NCBI RefSeq assembly: GCF_910587525.1
Contig: NZ_CAJULS010000009.1
Span: 1-36,263 of the forward strand
Length of the DNA: 36,263 bases
Direction of reading: 5' to 3'
Source of the DNA: an uncultured Oscillibacter sp.
Lineage (GTDB): Bacteria > Bacillota > Clostridia > Oscillospirales > Oscillospiraceae
Part shown: piece by piece, positions 14,618 to 22,737 of the stretch
How positions within the stretch are numbered: the first letter of the stretch is position 1
How the letters are laid out: each line of letters begins with the position of its first letter
The notes under the pieces: generated by a model
Seen by the model: the letters and a program-made list of their open reading frames with translations, nothing else
Told to the model about the DNA's origin: nothing
Database searches by the model: none
Translations under genes and position numbers: made by a program

Positions 14618-16477
14618 GTGACTAAGCAAAACCGGTCGGCTAATTTCAGCTTCGTATTTCTTGCGCTGATTATCGTAATCTGCTTCAGCTGGCTGTGGCA
14701 GGCGGAGACCCGCTCCGCCCAGTTGGACTATTTCCACGTGCGGCAGCTCTTCATCCAGGAGAAGGTGGAGAGCTTCACCATCGACAGCGGGTACAATCTG
14801 ACCATGACCCTGCGGGAGGAGCGGGAGGATGGCGTCAAAACCCTTCGCTACCGCCTGTACGATTTCGATCTCTTCTACGACGACCTGAATGACCTGGTCG
14901 CGGCCCAGAGTGAAAAGGGCGTCATCACCTCCTATGACTACCCGCCGCCAAAGACCACCAACTGGCTGGAGCTGCTGCTGCCGGCGCTGCTGATCCTGGC
15001 GGCCGTGGGAGTGATGGGATACCTCTTCCTCTTCCGGGCCCAAGGCGGCGGCATGGGGCCCGACCGAATGGCCAAATTCGGCACTGCCCATACCCGGGCC
15101 CTCTCCGAGAAAGACAAAAAGGTCACCTTTGACGATGTGGCCGGGGCCGACGAGGAGAAGGAGGAGCTCCAGGAGGTGGTGGAGTTCCTGAAAGACCCCC
15201 AGCGCTTTCTCGACCTGGGGGCCCGCATCCCCAAGGGCGTGCTGCTGGTGGGTCCCCCGGGCACCGGCAAGACGCTGCTGGCCAAGGCCGTGGCCGGAGA
15301 GGCCGGCGTGGGCTTTCTCTCCATCTCCGGCTCCGACTTTGTGGAGCTGTACGTGGGCGTGGGCGCCAGCCGGGTCCGCGACCTCTTTGACCAGGCCAAG
15401 AAGACCTCCCCCGCCATTGTCTTCATCGACGAGATTGACGCCGTGGGCCGCCAGCGGGGCACCGGCGTGGGCGGCGGACACGACGAGCGGGAGCAGACGC
15501 TGAACCAGCTCCTGGTGGAGATGGACGGCTTTACCGCCAATGAGGGCGTTGTCGTCCTGGCGGCCACCAACCGGGCCGACGTGCTGGACCCCGCCCTGCT
15601 GCGCCCCGGCCGGTTTGACCGCCAGATCTACGTGGGCCTGCCGGACATCAAGGGCCGGGAGGACATTTTGAAAGTCCACGCCAAGGGCAAGCCCCTCTCC
15701 GAGGACGTGGACCTCAGAAAGCTGGCCCGGGGCACCGCCGGCTTCACCGGCGCGGATCTGGAGAACCTCATCAACGAGGCAGCCCTTCTGGCCGCCCGAA
15801 AGGACCAGCGCTTCATCGCCATGGATGATTTGAAGCAGGCGGAGATCAAAGTCATCGCCGGTCCCGAGAAGCGGAGCCGGGTCATTCCTCAGCACGAGCG
15901 GGAGCTGACCGCCTACCATGAGGCGGGCCACGCCGTGGTGATGCACGTTCTCCCGGACCACGACCCTGTGAGCCAGATCAGTATTGTCCCCCGGGGACAG
16001 GCCGGCGGTATGACGATCTCCCTGCCGGAAGAGGACCGTGCGTATCTCTCCAAGCGCTATATGGAGGACCAGATCGTAGCATTGCTGGGCGGCCGGGCGG
16101 CAGAGAAATTGTGCCTGGGAGACATCTCCACCGGCGCCAGCAACGACATCCAGCGGGCCAGCGCCATAGCCCGAAAAATGGTGGCCTCCTACGGCATGAG
16201 CGAGAAGATCGGCACCGTCTCCTTCGACTCCGGCCACGACGAGGTGTTTATCGGCCGCACCATGAGTCAGGGCCGCAGCTACTCTGAGGCCGTGGCCGCC
16301 CAGATCGACAGCGAGGTCCATGCCGTGATATCTGCCGCCTACAACCGCTGCGAAACCATCCTGCAAGAGCAGCGGGACAAACTGGAGGCTGTGGCCAAAT
16401 ATCTCCTGGAAAATGAAACTATGGAGCGGGAGGCATTTCTGGCCGTCTTTGATGCGGCGGAGTCCTCCGCGAAGTAA
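14618..16477 (+). CDS. ftsH: ATP-dependent zinc metalloprotease FtsH
   Basis: The 619-aa protein is the membrane AAA+ protease that degrades membrane and regulatory proteins. It starts with GTG at 14618, with AAAGGAGG about 7 bases upstream. Two membrane helices (about 11-27 and 118-142) flank an extracytoplasmic domain. The AAA+ domain has Walker A GPPGTGKT near 212-219, the pore motif GVGASRVRDLF, Walker B IVFIDEIDAVG, and the second region of homology TNRADVLDPALLRPGRFDR. The zinc site is HEAGH at 434-438, with the third ligand in the LGDISTGASNDIQRA segment. All active residues are intact. It ends the gdpP-to-ftsH run and is followed by a terminator. Confidence 0.97.
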   Translation: MTKQNRSANFSFVFLALIIVICFSWLWQAETRSAQLDYFHVRQLFIQEKVESFTIDSGYNLTMTLREEREDGVKTLRYRLYDFDLFYDDLNDLVAAQSEKGVITSYDYPPPKTTNWLELLLPALLILAAVGVMGYLFLFRAQGGGMGPDRMAKFGTAHTRALSEKDKKVTFDDVAGADEEKEELQEVVEFLKDPQRFLDLGARIPKGVLLVGPPGTGKTLLAKAVAGEAGVGFLSISGSDFVELYVGVGASRVRDLFDQAKKTSPAIVFIDEIDAVGRQRGTGVGGGHDEREQTLNQLLVEMDGFTANEGVVVLAATNRADVLDPALLRPGRFDRQIYVGLPDIKGREDILKVHAKGKPLSEDVDLRKLARGTAGFTGADLENLINEAALLAARKDQRFIAMDDLKQAEIKVIAGPEKRSRVIPQHERELTAYHEAGHAVVMHVLPDHDPVSQISIVPRGQAGGMTISLPEEDRAYLSKRYMEDQIVALLGGRAAEKLCLGDISTGASNDIQRASAIARKMVASYGMSEKIGTVSFDSGHDEVFIGRTMSQGRSYSEAVAAQIDSEVHAVISAAYNRCETILQEQRDKLEAVAKYLLENETMEREAFLAVFDAAESSAK

Positions 16478-16491
16478 AAAGTGAATTCACT

Positions 16492-16526
16492 GCCGCCCGC
16501 GCGCACAGCGCGGGCGGCTCATTTTT
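16492..16526 (+). terminator. Terminator after ftsH
   Basis: An 11-bp perfect G+C-rich stem (16492-16502 with 16508-16518), loop GCACA, followed by TCATTTTT. It lies 14 bases after the ftsH stop. Confidence 0.9.
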
Positions 16527-16760
16527 GCAGCCGGTCTGCAAAACACTGCAAACGGCTGGCACATGGAAAAACACATTTTTCACCAACGGCCTTCATCAAA
16601 ATCACGAAAATATATGTCCGTCATTGGCGGACACTCCCCCAGTGCGGTTTTGGCCTATTCCGCCCTTTGTCTTCTATGGAAAAACATATACCTCGCGTAA
16701 TGCGGACATTTTGAGCGGCCAGCGGGAAATCGCCCTCCCTCTTTCTGTGTATTATTTACC
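16527..16760. other. Gene-free stretch between ftsH and livJ
   Basis: I see no coding region. A small hairpin, TGTCCG/CGGACA (16615-16620 with 16628-16633), is the only dyad I noticed. The stretch is more A+T-rich toward the livJ promoter. Confidence 0.5.
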
Positions 16761-16789
16761 TTGCAAAACAGCTGAAAACCGCATAAAAT
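16761..16789 (+). promoter_or_regulatory. Promoter for the liv operon
   Basis: TTGCAA (16761-16766), 17 bases, TAAAAT (16784-16789). The same two hexamers and spacing occur at 26601 and 28046. The start would be near 16796, about 49 bases before livJ. Confidence 0.7.
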
Positions 16790-16802
16790 ATCTTATAACC
16801 TT

Positions 16803-16820
16803 GGAATGGATATCCATTCC
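16803..16820. promoter_or_regulatory. Perfect 18-bp palindrome in the livJ leader
   Basis: GGAATGGATATCCATTCC is fully self-complementary. It lies just after the expected transcription start and 10 bases before the ribosome site. It could be a repressor operator, or in RNA a short hairpin with an AUAU loop. Confidence 0.55.
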
Positions 16821-16844
16821 GTCAATTCGAGGAGGATGAAAAGA

Positions 16845-18056
16845 ATGAAAAAGCTATTCGCTCTGCTGCTGACACTGGCCATGGTCCTGAGCCTGGCGGC
16901 CTGCGGCGGCAATTCCGGCAACAACGGCAGCCCTAATGATGCCGGCAGCGGCGGCTCCGGCACTGCCGGCGGCAAAGTGATCAAGATCGGCGTATTCGAG
17001 CCCGCTTCCGGCGACTCCGCCTCTGGCGGCAAGAAAGAAATGCTGGGCATGCAGTTTGCCAACTCCGAAACTCCCACCGTGGAGATTGGCGGCGAGACTT
17101 ACAGTGTTGAACTGGTCCCCGCGGACAACGGCTCCTCCACCGACAAGGCGCCCTCCGCCGCCGCCCAGCTGGTCAGCCAGAATGTGGCCATCGTCCTGGG
17201 CTCTTACGGCTCCGGCGTTTCCATGGCCGCCAGCGACACGTTTAAGGAAGCAGGCATCGCCGCCATGGGCGTGACCTGCACCAACCCCAACGTCACCGCC
17301 GGCAACGACCACTACTTCCGCATCTGCTTCCTGGACAACTTCCAGGCCCAGGTGCTGGCCAACTTTGCCATGGACAAGTTCAGCGCCAAGACCGCCTACT
17401 GCCTGGGCGAAACCGGCAACGAGTATGACCAGGGCCTGATCGCCTTCTTTGAGCAGATCTTCACCGCCGCCGGCGGCAAAGTCATCAAGGACTCCTTCCC
17501 CACCAACAACTCCGACTTCAACTCCTACCTGAACAAGGCCAAGGCTGAGGGCGCGGACGTCATCTTCACCCCCGTGTCCATCGCCTATGCCACCCAGATC
17601 ATCACCCAGGCCCAGTCCCTGGGCATCACCGCTCCCTTCCTGGGCTCCGACACCTTGGACGACAACATGGTTCTGGACGCCGCCAACGGCACCGACATCC
17701 AGCTGTATGTCTCCACCTTCTATCAGGAGGGCGGCGCCCCTGCCTTTGACGAGGGCATCAAGAGCTATATCAACTCCAACTCCTCCGCCAAGGACGCCAA
17801 CGGCGGCAACGACACCATTGCGGCCGTGACCGCCATGGGCTACGACGCCTATTATGTGGCCCTTGAGGCCATGAAGGCCGCCGGTTCCGCCGACCCCGCC
17901 GCCATCAAGGCCGCCCTGTCCGGCGTGACCTACACCGGCGTGTCCGGCGACATCGCCTTTGACAGCACCGGAGACGCTGTCCGCGACACCGCCTATATCA
18001 AGCACTCCACCAATGCCGGCGCCTGGGAGCTGGAGACTGTCCAGAAGGCCAGCTGA
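16845..18056 (+). CDS. livJ: Branched-chain amino acid-type ABC transporter, substrate-binding lipoprotein
   Basis: The 403-aa protein has a lipoprotein signal (MKKLFALLLTLAMVLSLAAC, lipid cysteine at 20) and a Gly/Ser/Asn linker. A type I periplasmic-binding fold of the LivJ family follows (VIKIGVFEPASGDSASGGKK, NVAIVLGSYGSGVSMAASDTFKEAGIAAMGVTCTNPNV, ANFAMDKFSAKTAYCLGE, ADVIFTPVSIAYATQII, PFLGSDTLDDNMV). It captures the substrate at the outer face of the membrane. I chose ATG 16845 because GGAGG lies 9 bases upstream; ATG 16836 is too close to it and ATG 16806 is inside the palindrome. The ligand is probably leucine/isoleucine/valine, but this family also binds other amino acids, amides and urea. 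Confidence 0.92.
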   Translation: MKKLFALLLTLAMVLSLAACGGNSGNNGSPNDAGSGGSGTAGGKVIKIGVFEPASGDSASGGKKEMLGMQFANSETPTVEIGGETYSVELVPADNGSSTDKAPSAAAQLVSQNVAIVLGSYGSGVSMAASDTFKEAGIAAMGVTCTNPNVTAGNDHYFRICFLDNFQAQVLANFAMDKFSAKTAYCLGETGNEYDQGLIAFFEQIFTAAGGKVIKDSFPTNNSDFNSYLNKAKAEGADVIFTPVSIAYATQIITQAQSLGITAPFLGSDTLDDNMVLDAANGTDIQLYVSTFYQEGGAPAFDEGIKSYINSNSSAKDANGGNDTIAAVTAMGYDAYYVALEAMKAAGSADPAAIKAALSGVTYTGVSGDIAFDSTGDAVRDTAYIKHSTNAGAWELETVQKAS

Positions 18057-18078
18057 GGCCCCAATAAACACCCATAAT

Positions 18079-18114
18079 TTCCCCGGCGGAGCGCCTTTGC
18101 GCTCCGCCGGGGAA
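18079..18114 (+). terminator. Hairpin between livJ and livH
   Basis: A 16-bp perfect stem (18079-18094 with 18099-18114), loop CTTT, lies about 22 bases after livJ. There is no T-tract on the plus strand. Its likely role is partial termination or 3' protection, giving more binding protein than permease. Confidence 0.65.
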
Positions 18115-18203
18115 AACCGGATGGGGCTGCCTTGAAAGGGGCCGCGCCCGGCTCTTTTCAAGACAGCCCTTTCTCCCGAAAAAACGCGAAGGAGGACCCC
18201 GCT

Positions 18204-19079
18204 TTGGAATTTGCCATTTCCGTATTGATCTCCGGAATCTCCGTGGGCGGACAGTACGCGCTGATTGCCATCGGCTACACCATGGTCTACGGCATTCTGC
18301 GCCTCATTAACTTTGCCCACGGCGACGTGTTCATGGTGGCGGGTCTGCTGGGCATCTACCTCTCAGCCAGCCTGCCCCTCTACCTGTCTTTGCCCCTGGT
18401 GCTGGTGTTCACCGTGGCGCTGGGCTTCTGCATTGAGCGGGCGGCCTATAAACCCCTGCGTTCCGCCCCCCGAATGTCGGTGATGATCTCCGCCATCGGC
18501 GTCAGCTACCTCATCCAGAATACCGCCACCTACATCACCGGCGGCCAGCCCATGACCTACCCCGTCATCCCCTTCCTGTCCGACACGGTGAAGATCGCCG
18601 GCACCTCCACCAAGTGGGTGACCATCCTCACCCCCTTCCTAGTTCTGATCCTGGTGGTGGCGCTGACTCAGCTCATCAACCACACCAAGATCGGCATGGC
18701 CATGCGGGCTGTGGCCAAGGACTTCGAGGCCAGCCAGCTCATGGGCATCCGGATCAACTCCGTCATCTCCGTGACCTTTGTCATCGGCTCCGCCCTGGCA
18801 GCCGTGGGCTCCATGCTCTACTTCACTAACTTCCAGGCCATCACCCCCACCGCCGGCGCGCTGCCCGGCCTGCGGGCCTTTGTGGCAGCGGTGGTGGGCG
18901 GTATCGGCTCCATCCCCGGCGCGGTAGTAGGCGCGTTTATCATCGGCATCTGCGAAAACGTCATCAAAAGCACGGAGTTTACCGTGTTCTCCGACGCCGG
19001 CACCTTCGCGCTGCTCATTTTGATTCTGGTGGTCAAGCCCACCGGGCTGTTCGGTGAGAAAGTCACCGACAAAGTGTAA
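18204..19079 (+). CDS. livH: Branched-chain amino acid-type ABC transporter permease LivH
   Basis: The 291-aa membrane protein has about eight hydrophobic segments and the LivH-type N-terminus (FAISVLISGISVGGQYALIAIGYTMVYGILRLINFAHGDVFM). The cytoplasmic coupling loop is TKIGMAMRAVAKDFEASQLMGI, and AALGALPGL-like and VVGGIGSIPGAVVGAFIIG segments follow. I place the start at TTG 18204: AAGGAGG lies 8 bases before it and the length then equals the family norm. The in-frame ATG at 18132 would add 24 residues unlike LivH and lacks a ribosome site. It forms the transport pore with LivM, which starts 15 bases downstream. Confidence 0.92.
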   Translation: MEFAISVLISGISVGGQYALIAIGYTMVYGILRLINFAHGDVFMVAGLLGIYLSASLPLYLSLPLVLVFTVALGFCIERAAYKPLRSAPRMSVMISAIGVSYLIQNTATYITGGQPMTYPVIPFLSDTVKIAGTSTKWVTILTPFLVLILVVALTQLINHTKIGMAMRAVAKDFEASQLMGIRINSVISVTFVIGSALAAVGSMLYFTNFQAITPTAGALPGLRAFVAAVVGGIGSIPGAVVGAFIIGICENVIKSTEFTVFSDAGTFALLILILVVKPTGLFGEKVTDKV

Positions 19080-19094
19080 GGGAGGTGCGCTGTT

Positions 19095-20297
19095 ATGGTA
19101 CAACAAAAAACCAAAAAGGGCGCCGTTACCGCCTTCGCCGCGGCGGCGGTCTTTCTGGGCTTTATCATCCTGCTGGAAAACCTCAGCCTGCTGCTGCCCA
19201 GCGTTCCCAACGTACTGCTGCCCACGAGCCAGCTCTTCTCCGTGCTGAAAAAGGCCGCGGTATACTCTCTGGCGGCGGTGTCCATGAATCTGCTAAACGG
19301 CTTCACAGGCCTGTTCTCCCTGGGGCAGGCGGGCTTTATGCTGCTGGGGGCGTATACCTATGCAATTTTGTCCGTCCCTGTGGCTGACCGGGAGGCCGTC
19401 TATTACCTCTACGGCGGCTCGGCGGTAAACTTCTCCTTCCAGGACATGTTCGGCGCCCTCTTTGGCAGTGAGGGCGCCGGAGGAGCCCTCAGCATGACCC
19501 TGGGCGTGCTGGTGGCTTTAATTCTGGCCGGATGCGTGGCGGCGGTGTTCGCCTATCTCATCGGCCTGCCGGTACTGCGTCTGAAGAGCGACTATCTGGC
19601 CATCGCCACTCTGGGCTTTGCGGAGATCATCAAAGCCGTGTTCCAGTGGCAGGCCCTTGGCCCCGTCACCAACGGCGCCAATATGATTAAGAGCTTTCCT
19701 ACCTTCTCCAGTTTCAACGTCACCGGCGAGGGCGGCAAGGTAGTCTTGCGTCTTTCCACCTTCTTCCCCTTTCTGATCTCCATGATCTGCATCACCATGA
19801 TCTGCCTGCTCATCAATTCCACCTACGGCCGTGCCTTCAAGGCCATCCGGGAGGATGAGACCGCCGCCGAGGCCATGGGCATCAACCTGGCCAAGCACAA
19901 GATGCTCTCCTTCTGCACCTCCGCCTTCTTCGCCGGAATCAGCGGGGCCCTGTTCGCCATGTTCGTCACCAATGCCCAGGCCAGGGTCTTCACCACCACC
20001 ATGACCTATGAGATTCTGCTCATTGTGGTCATCGGCGGCATCGGCTCCATCTCCGGCAGCATCATCGCCACATTCCTGTATGTGGCCTGCTCCGAGTGGT
20101 GGCTACGCTTTCTGGACAACGAGGTGGTCCTCTCCAGCGGCATGAAGCTCCCCTTCCTGCGCTCCGGCTTCCGGATGGTGGTGTTCTCCGTCGTCGTCAT
20201 GATCGTGGTGCTGTTCTTCCGGAAGGGCATCATGGGAGACCGCGAGCTGCCAGACCTCTTCAAAAAGCGTGCCGGGAAGGAGGCTGCCGGAAAATGA
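19095..20297 (+). CDS. livM: Branched-chain amino acid-type ABC transporter permease LivM
   Basis: The 400-aa protein is the second permease. The typical segment AAVSMNLLNGFTGLFSLGQAGFMLLGAYTYA lies near residues 55-90. YLIGLPVLRLKSDYLAIATLGFAEIIK and the coupling loop STYGRAFKAIREDETAAEAMGINLAKHKMLSF follow, then VVIGGIGSISGSIIATFLYV near the end. An insert around residues 100-130 (YYLYGGSAVNFSFQDMFGALFGSEGAGG) makes it longer than short LivM forms. GGGAGG lies before the start. The stop overlaps the livG start by 4 bp. Confidence 0.93.
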   Translation: MVQQKTKKGAVTAFAAAAVFLGFIILLENLSLLLPSVPNVLLPTSQLFSVLKKAAVYSLAAVSMNLLNGFTGLFSLGQAGFMLLGAYTYAILSVPVADREAVYYLYGGSAVNFSFQDMFGALFGSEGAGGALSMTLGVLVALILAGCVAAVFAYLIGLPVLRLKSDYLAIATLGFAEIIKAVFQWQALGPVTNGANMIKSFPTFSSFNVTGEGGKVVLRLSTFFPFLISMICITMICLLINSTYGRAFKAIREDETAAEAMGINLAKHKMLSFCTSAFFAGISGALFAMFVTNAQARVFTTTMTYEILLIVVIGGIGSISGSIIATFLYVACSEWWLRFLDNEVVLSSGMKLPFLRSGFRMVVFSVVVMIVVLFFRKGIMGDRELPDLFKKRAGKEAAGK

Positions 20298-21125
20298 GCA
20301 ACATTCTGAAAGTGGAAAACGCCACCATGCAGTTCGGCGGCGTGGTGGCCGTGGACAATTTGAATCTGGAGGTCAACGAGGGCGAGATCGTGGCTCTCAT
20401 CGGCCCCAACGGCGCCGGAAAAACCACTGCCTTCAACGTGGTCACCGGCGTATACCAGCCCACCAACGGCTGCGTGTGGTTTCAAGAGAAGAAGATCATC
20501 GAAAACCATCCTCAGGGCAGGATGAACCAGCAGTACAAGGGCCAGCACGCGGGGGAGTACACCCAGATTCTGGCTCCCACCCCCGACACCATTACCACGC
20601 TGGGCATGGCCCGGACCTTCCAGAACATCCGCCTTTGGAAATCCCAGAGCGTATTTGAAAACGTGCTGATTGCAAAGCACTGCCGGGCACACAGCAATTT
20701 CCTCTCCGCCGCCTTCCGCATGAACCGCAAAGAGGAGGCGCAGCAGCGGGAGCATGTTGCCCAGCTGCTGGAGACGGTCGGCCTCTCCGACGTAAAAGAC
20801 GAGCTGGCCACTTCCCTGCCCTACGGCAAGCAGCGGCGGCTGGAGATCGCCCGGGCCCTGGCCACAGAGCCAAAGCTCCTGCTGCTGGATGAGCCGGCGG
20901 CGGGCATGAACCCACAGGAGACTAATGAGCTGACTGCCTTTATCAGCGAGATCCGCTCCAAGCTGGGGCTGACTGTGTTTTTGATCGAGCACCACATGGA
21001 CCTTGTCATGGACATCTCCGACCGCATCTACGTGCTGGACTTCGGCAAGCTGATTGCCGAGGGCACGCCGGCGGAGATCCAGAACAATCAGCGCGTCATC
21101 GACGCATACCTGGGGGTGGCGGAGG

Positions 21126-21133
<8 letters not shown>
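20294..21133 (+). CDS. livG: Branched-chain amino acid-type ABC transporter ATP-binding protein LivG
   Basis: The 279-aa ATPase has Walker A GPNGAGKT at 37-44, the Q-loop in GMARTFQNIRLW near 104-115, a signature-like segment SLPYGKQRRLEIARALA, Walker B LLLLDEPAAGMNP and the switch histidine in FLIEHHMDLVMDISDRIYVLDFGK. The family usually goes directly from the strand after TNG to GMARTFQN. Here about 25-30 extra residues (about 70-100, HPQGRMNQQYKGQHAGEYTQ onward) are inserted, which explains why it exceeds the roughly 255 aa typical of LivG. The start at 20294 uses the ATGA overlap with livM. It ends overlapping livF by 8 bp. Confidence 0.93.
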
Positions 21134-21839
<706 letters not shown>

Positions 21840-21844
21840 GGCCA

Positions 21845-21881
21845 AAGGCGGGAAGGAGCAAACGCTCCTTCCCGCCTTTTT
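21845..21881 (+). terminator. Terminator of the liv operon
   Basis: A 15-bp perfect stem (21845-21859 with 21864-21878), loop AAAC, ending in TTTTT (21877-21881). It lies directly after livF and before the convergent coiled-coil gene. Confidence 0.9.
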
Positions 21882-21904
21882 GATCTTTTCAATGCGATGC
21901 TATT

Positions 21905-22615
21905 TTATGCCAGCATATCCAATCCCGCCTCCGGGGCCGGAACCGCCGGCTCCTCCGCAACCGTCACCGCCTGGGCGGCGGCGTACTGGTGGACGGCGGC
22001 GGCCGTGGAGACCCCCGACGTGGCGGCGGTAAGCTCCTGCAATTGGGTCCGCAGCTCCAGTCTGGCGGCAGACAGCTGCTCCTGTGTTCGATTATCCATC
22101 TCAGCCTCCCGGATATAGCCAGATTCCCGGACGCTCCGCAGGGCCCGGGTGCGGGAGAGCTCCTGCCGGAGCCGGGCGGCCTTCTGGCGGTGCTTCTCCT
22201 CCAGGGCCTTCTTTCGCCGGACTTCTGTCAATTTCTCCCGCTGTATGTCCTTCTGCTTCTTTCCCGCCCGGTTGACGGCCTTCTGCAATTGCCGGATGGC
22301 CGCCTGGATGCGCTCCTTGTTGTCCGGGTCGCTCCGCAGGGCGGACTGCAGCTGGACGATCTTCCGCCGGGCAAAGCCGGAGGCGGCAGTGACCTCGCCG
22401 GATGTCCTGGCCCGGGCCAACTTGGCGTAGGCCATCATGGGGGCGTCGCCATAGCGGGTGTTCTTGGGCAGGGCAAACTGGTCCCGCCGGGCCTCTGCCT
22501 TTTCCCTGGCGTCCCGCATCATCTCATAGATGCTCCTAGTCTCCTGCTGAGCGGAGAAGGCGGCATAGTCCTGCCGCTGCGGCGCAGCTGCGCCAGTGAC
22601 GCTGCCGGTATCCAT
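21905..22615 (-). CDS. Coiled-coil protein of unknown function
   Basis: The 236-aa protein is not one I recognise. It is hydrophilic, with no signal peptide or membrane helix. Residues about 35-65 are RDAREKAEARRDQFALP-like. Residues about 80-180 are a long K/R/E/Q-rich helical stretch with heptad spacing (AIRQLQKAVNRAGKKQKDIQ, EVRRKKALEEKHRQKAARLRQ). The C-terminus is Ala/Thr/Pro-rich (TAATSGVSTAAAVHQYAAAQAVT). I chose the start at 22615 because GGAGGGAGGGG lies just upstream. It is last in the minus-strand run after glgX, with a 122-base spacer, and convergent with livF. A scaffold or surface/flagellum-associated role is conceivable but unsupported. Confidence 0.7.
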   Translation of the reverse strand: MDTGSVTGAAAPQRQDYAAFSAQQETRSIYEMMRDAREKAEARRDQFALPKNTRYGDAPMMAYAKLARARTSGEVTAASGFARRKIVQLQSALRSDPDNKERIQAAIRQLQKAVNRAGKKQKDIQREKLTEVRRKKALEEKHRQKAARLRQELSRTRALRSVRESGYIREAEMDNRTQEQLSAARLELRTQLQELTAATSGVSTAAAVHQYAAAQAVTVAEEPAVPAPEAGLDMLA

Positions 22616-22737
22616 GGACGCCCCTCCCTCCTGCTTATATGGTTTATATCGGCAGGGCGCGGGCAAAAGGAAATAGCCCGGTGGGAATTTTATGCAGTTT
22701 TCCGTTTTTTTGTGAAATCCGCCAACTGTGACCCCGT

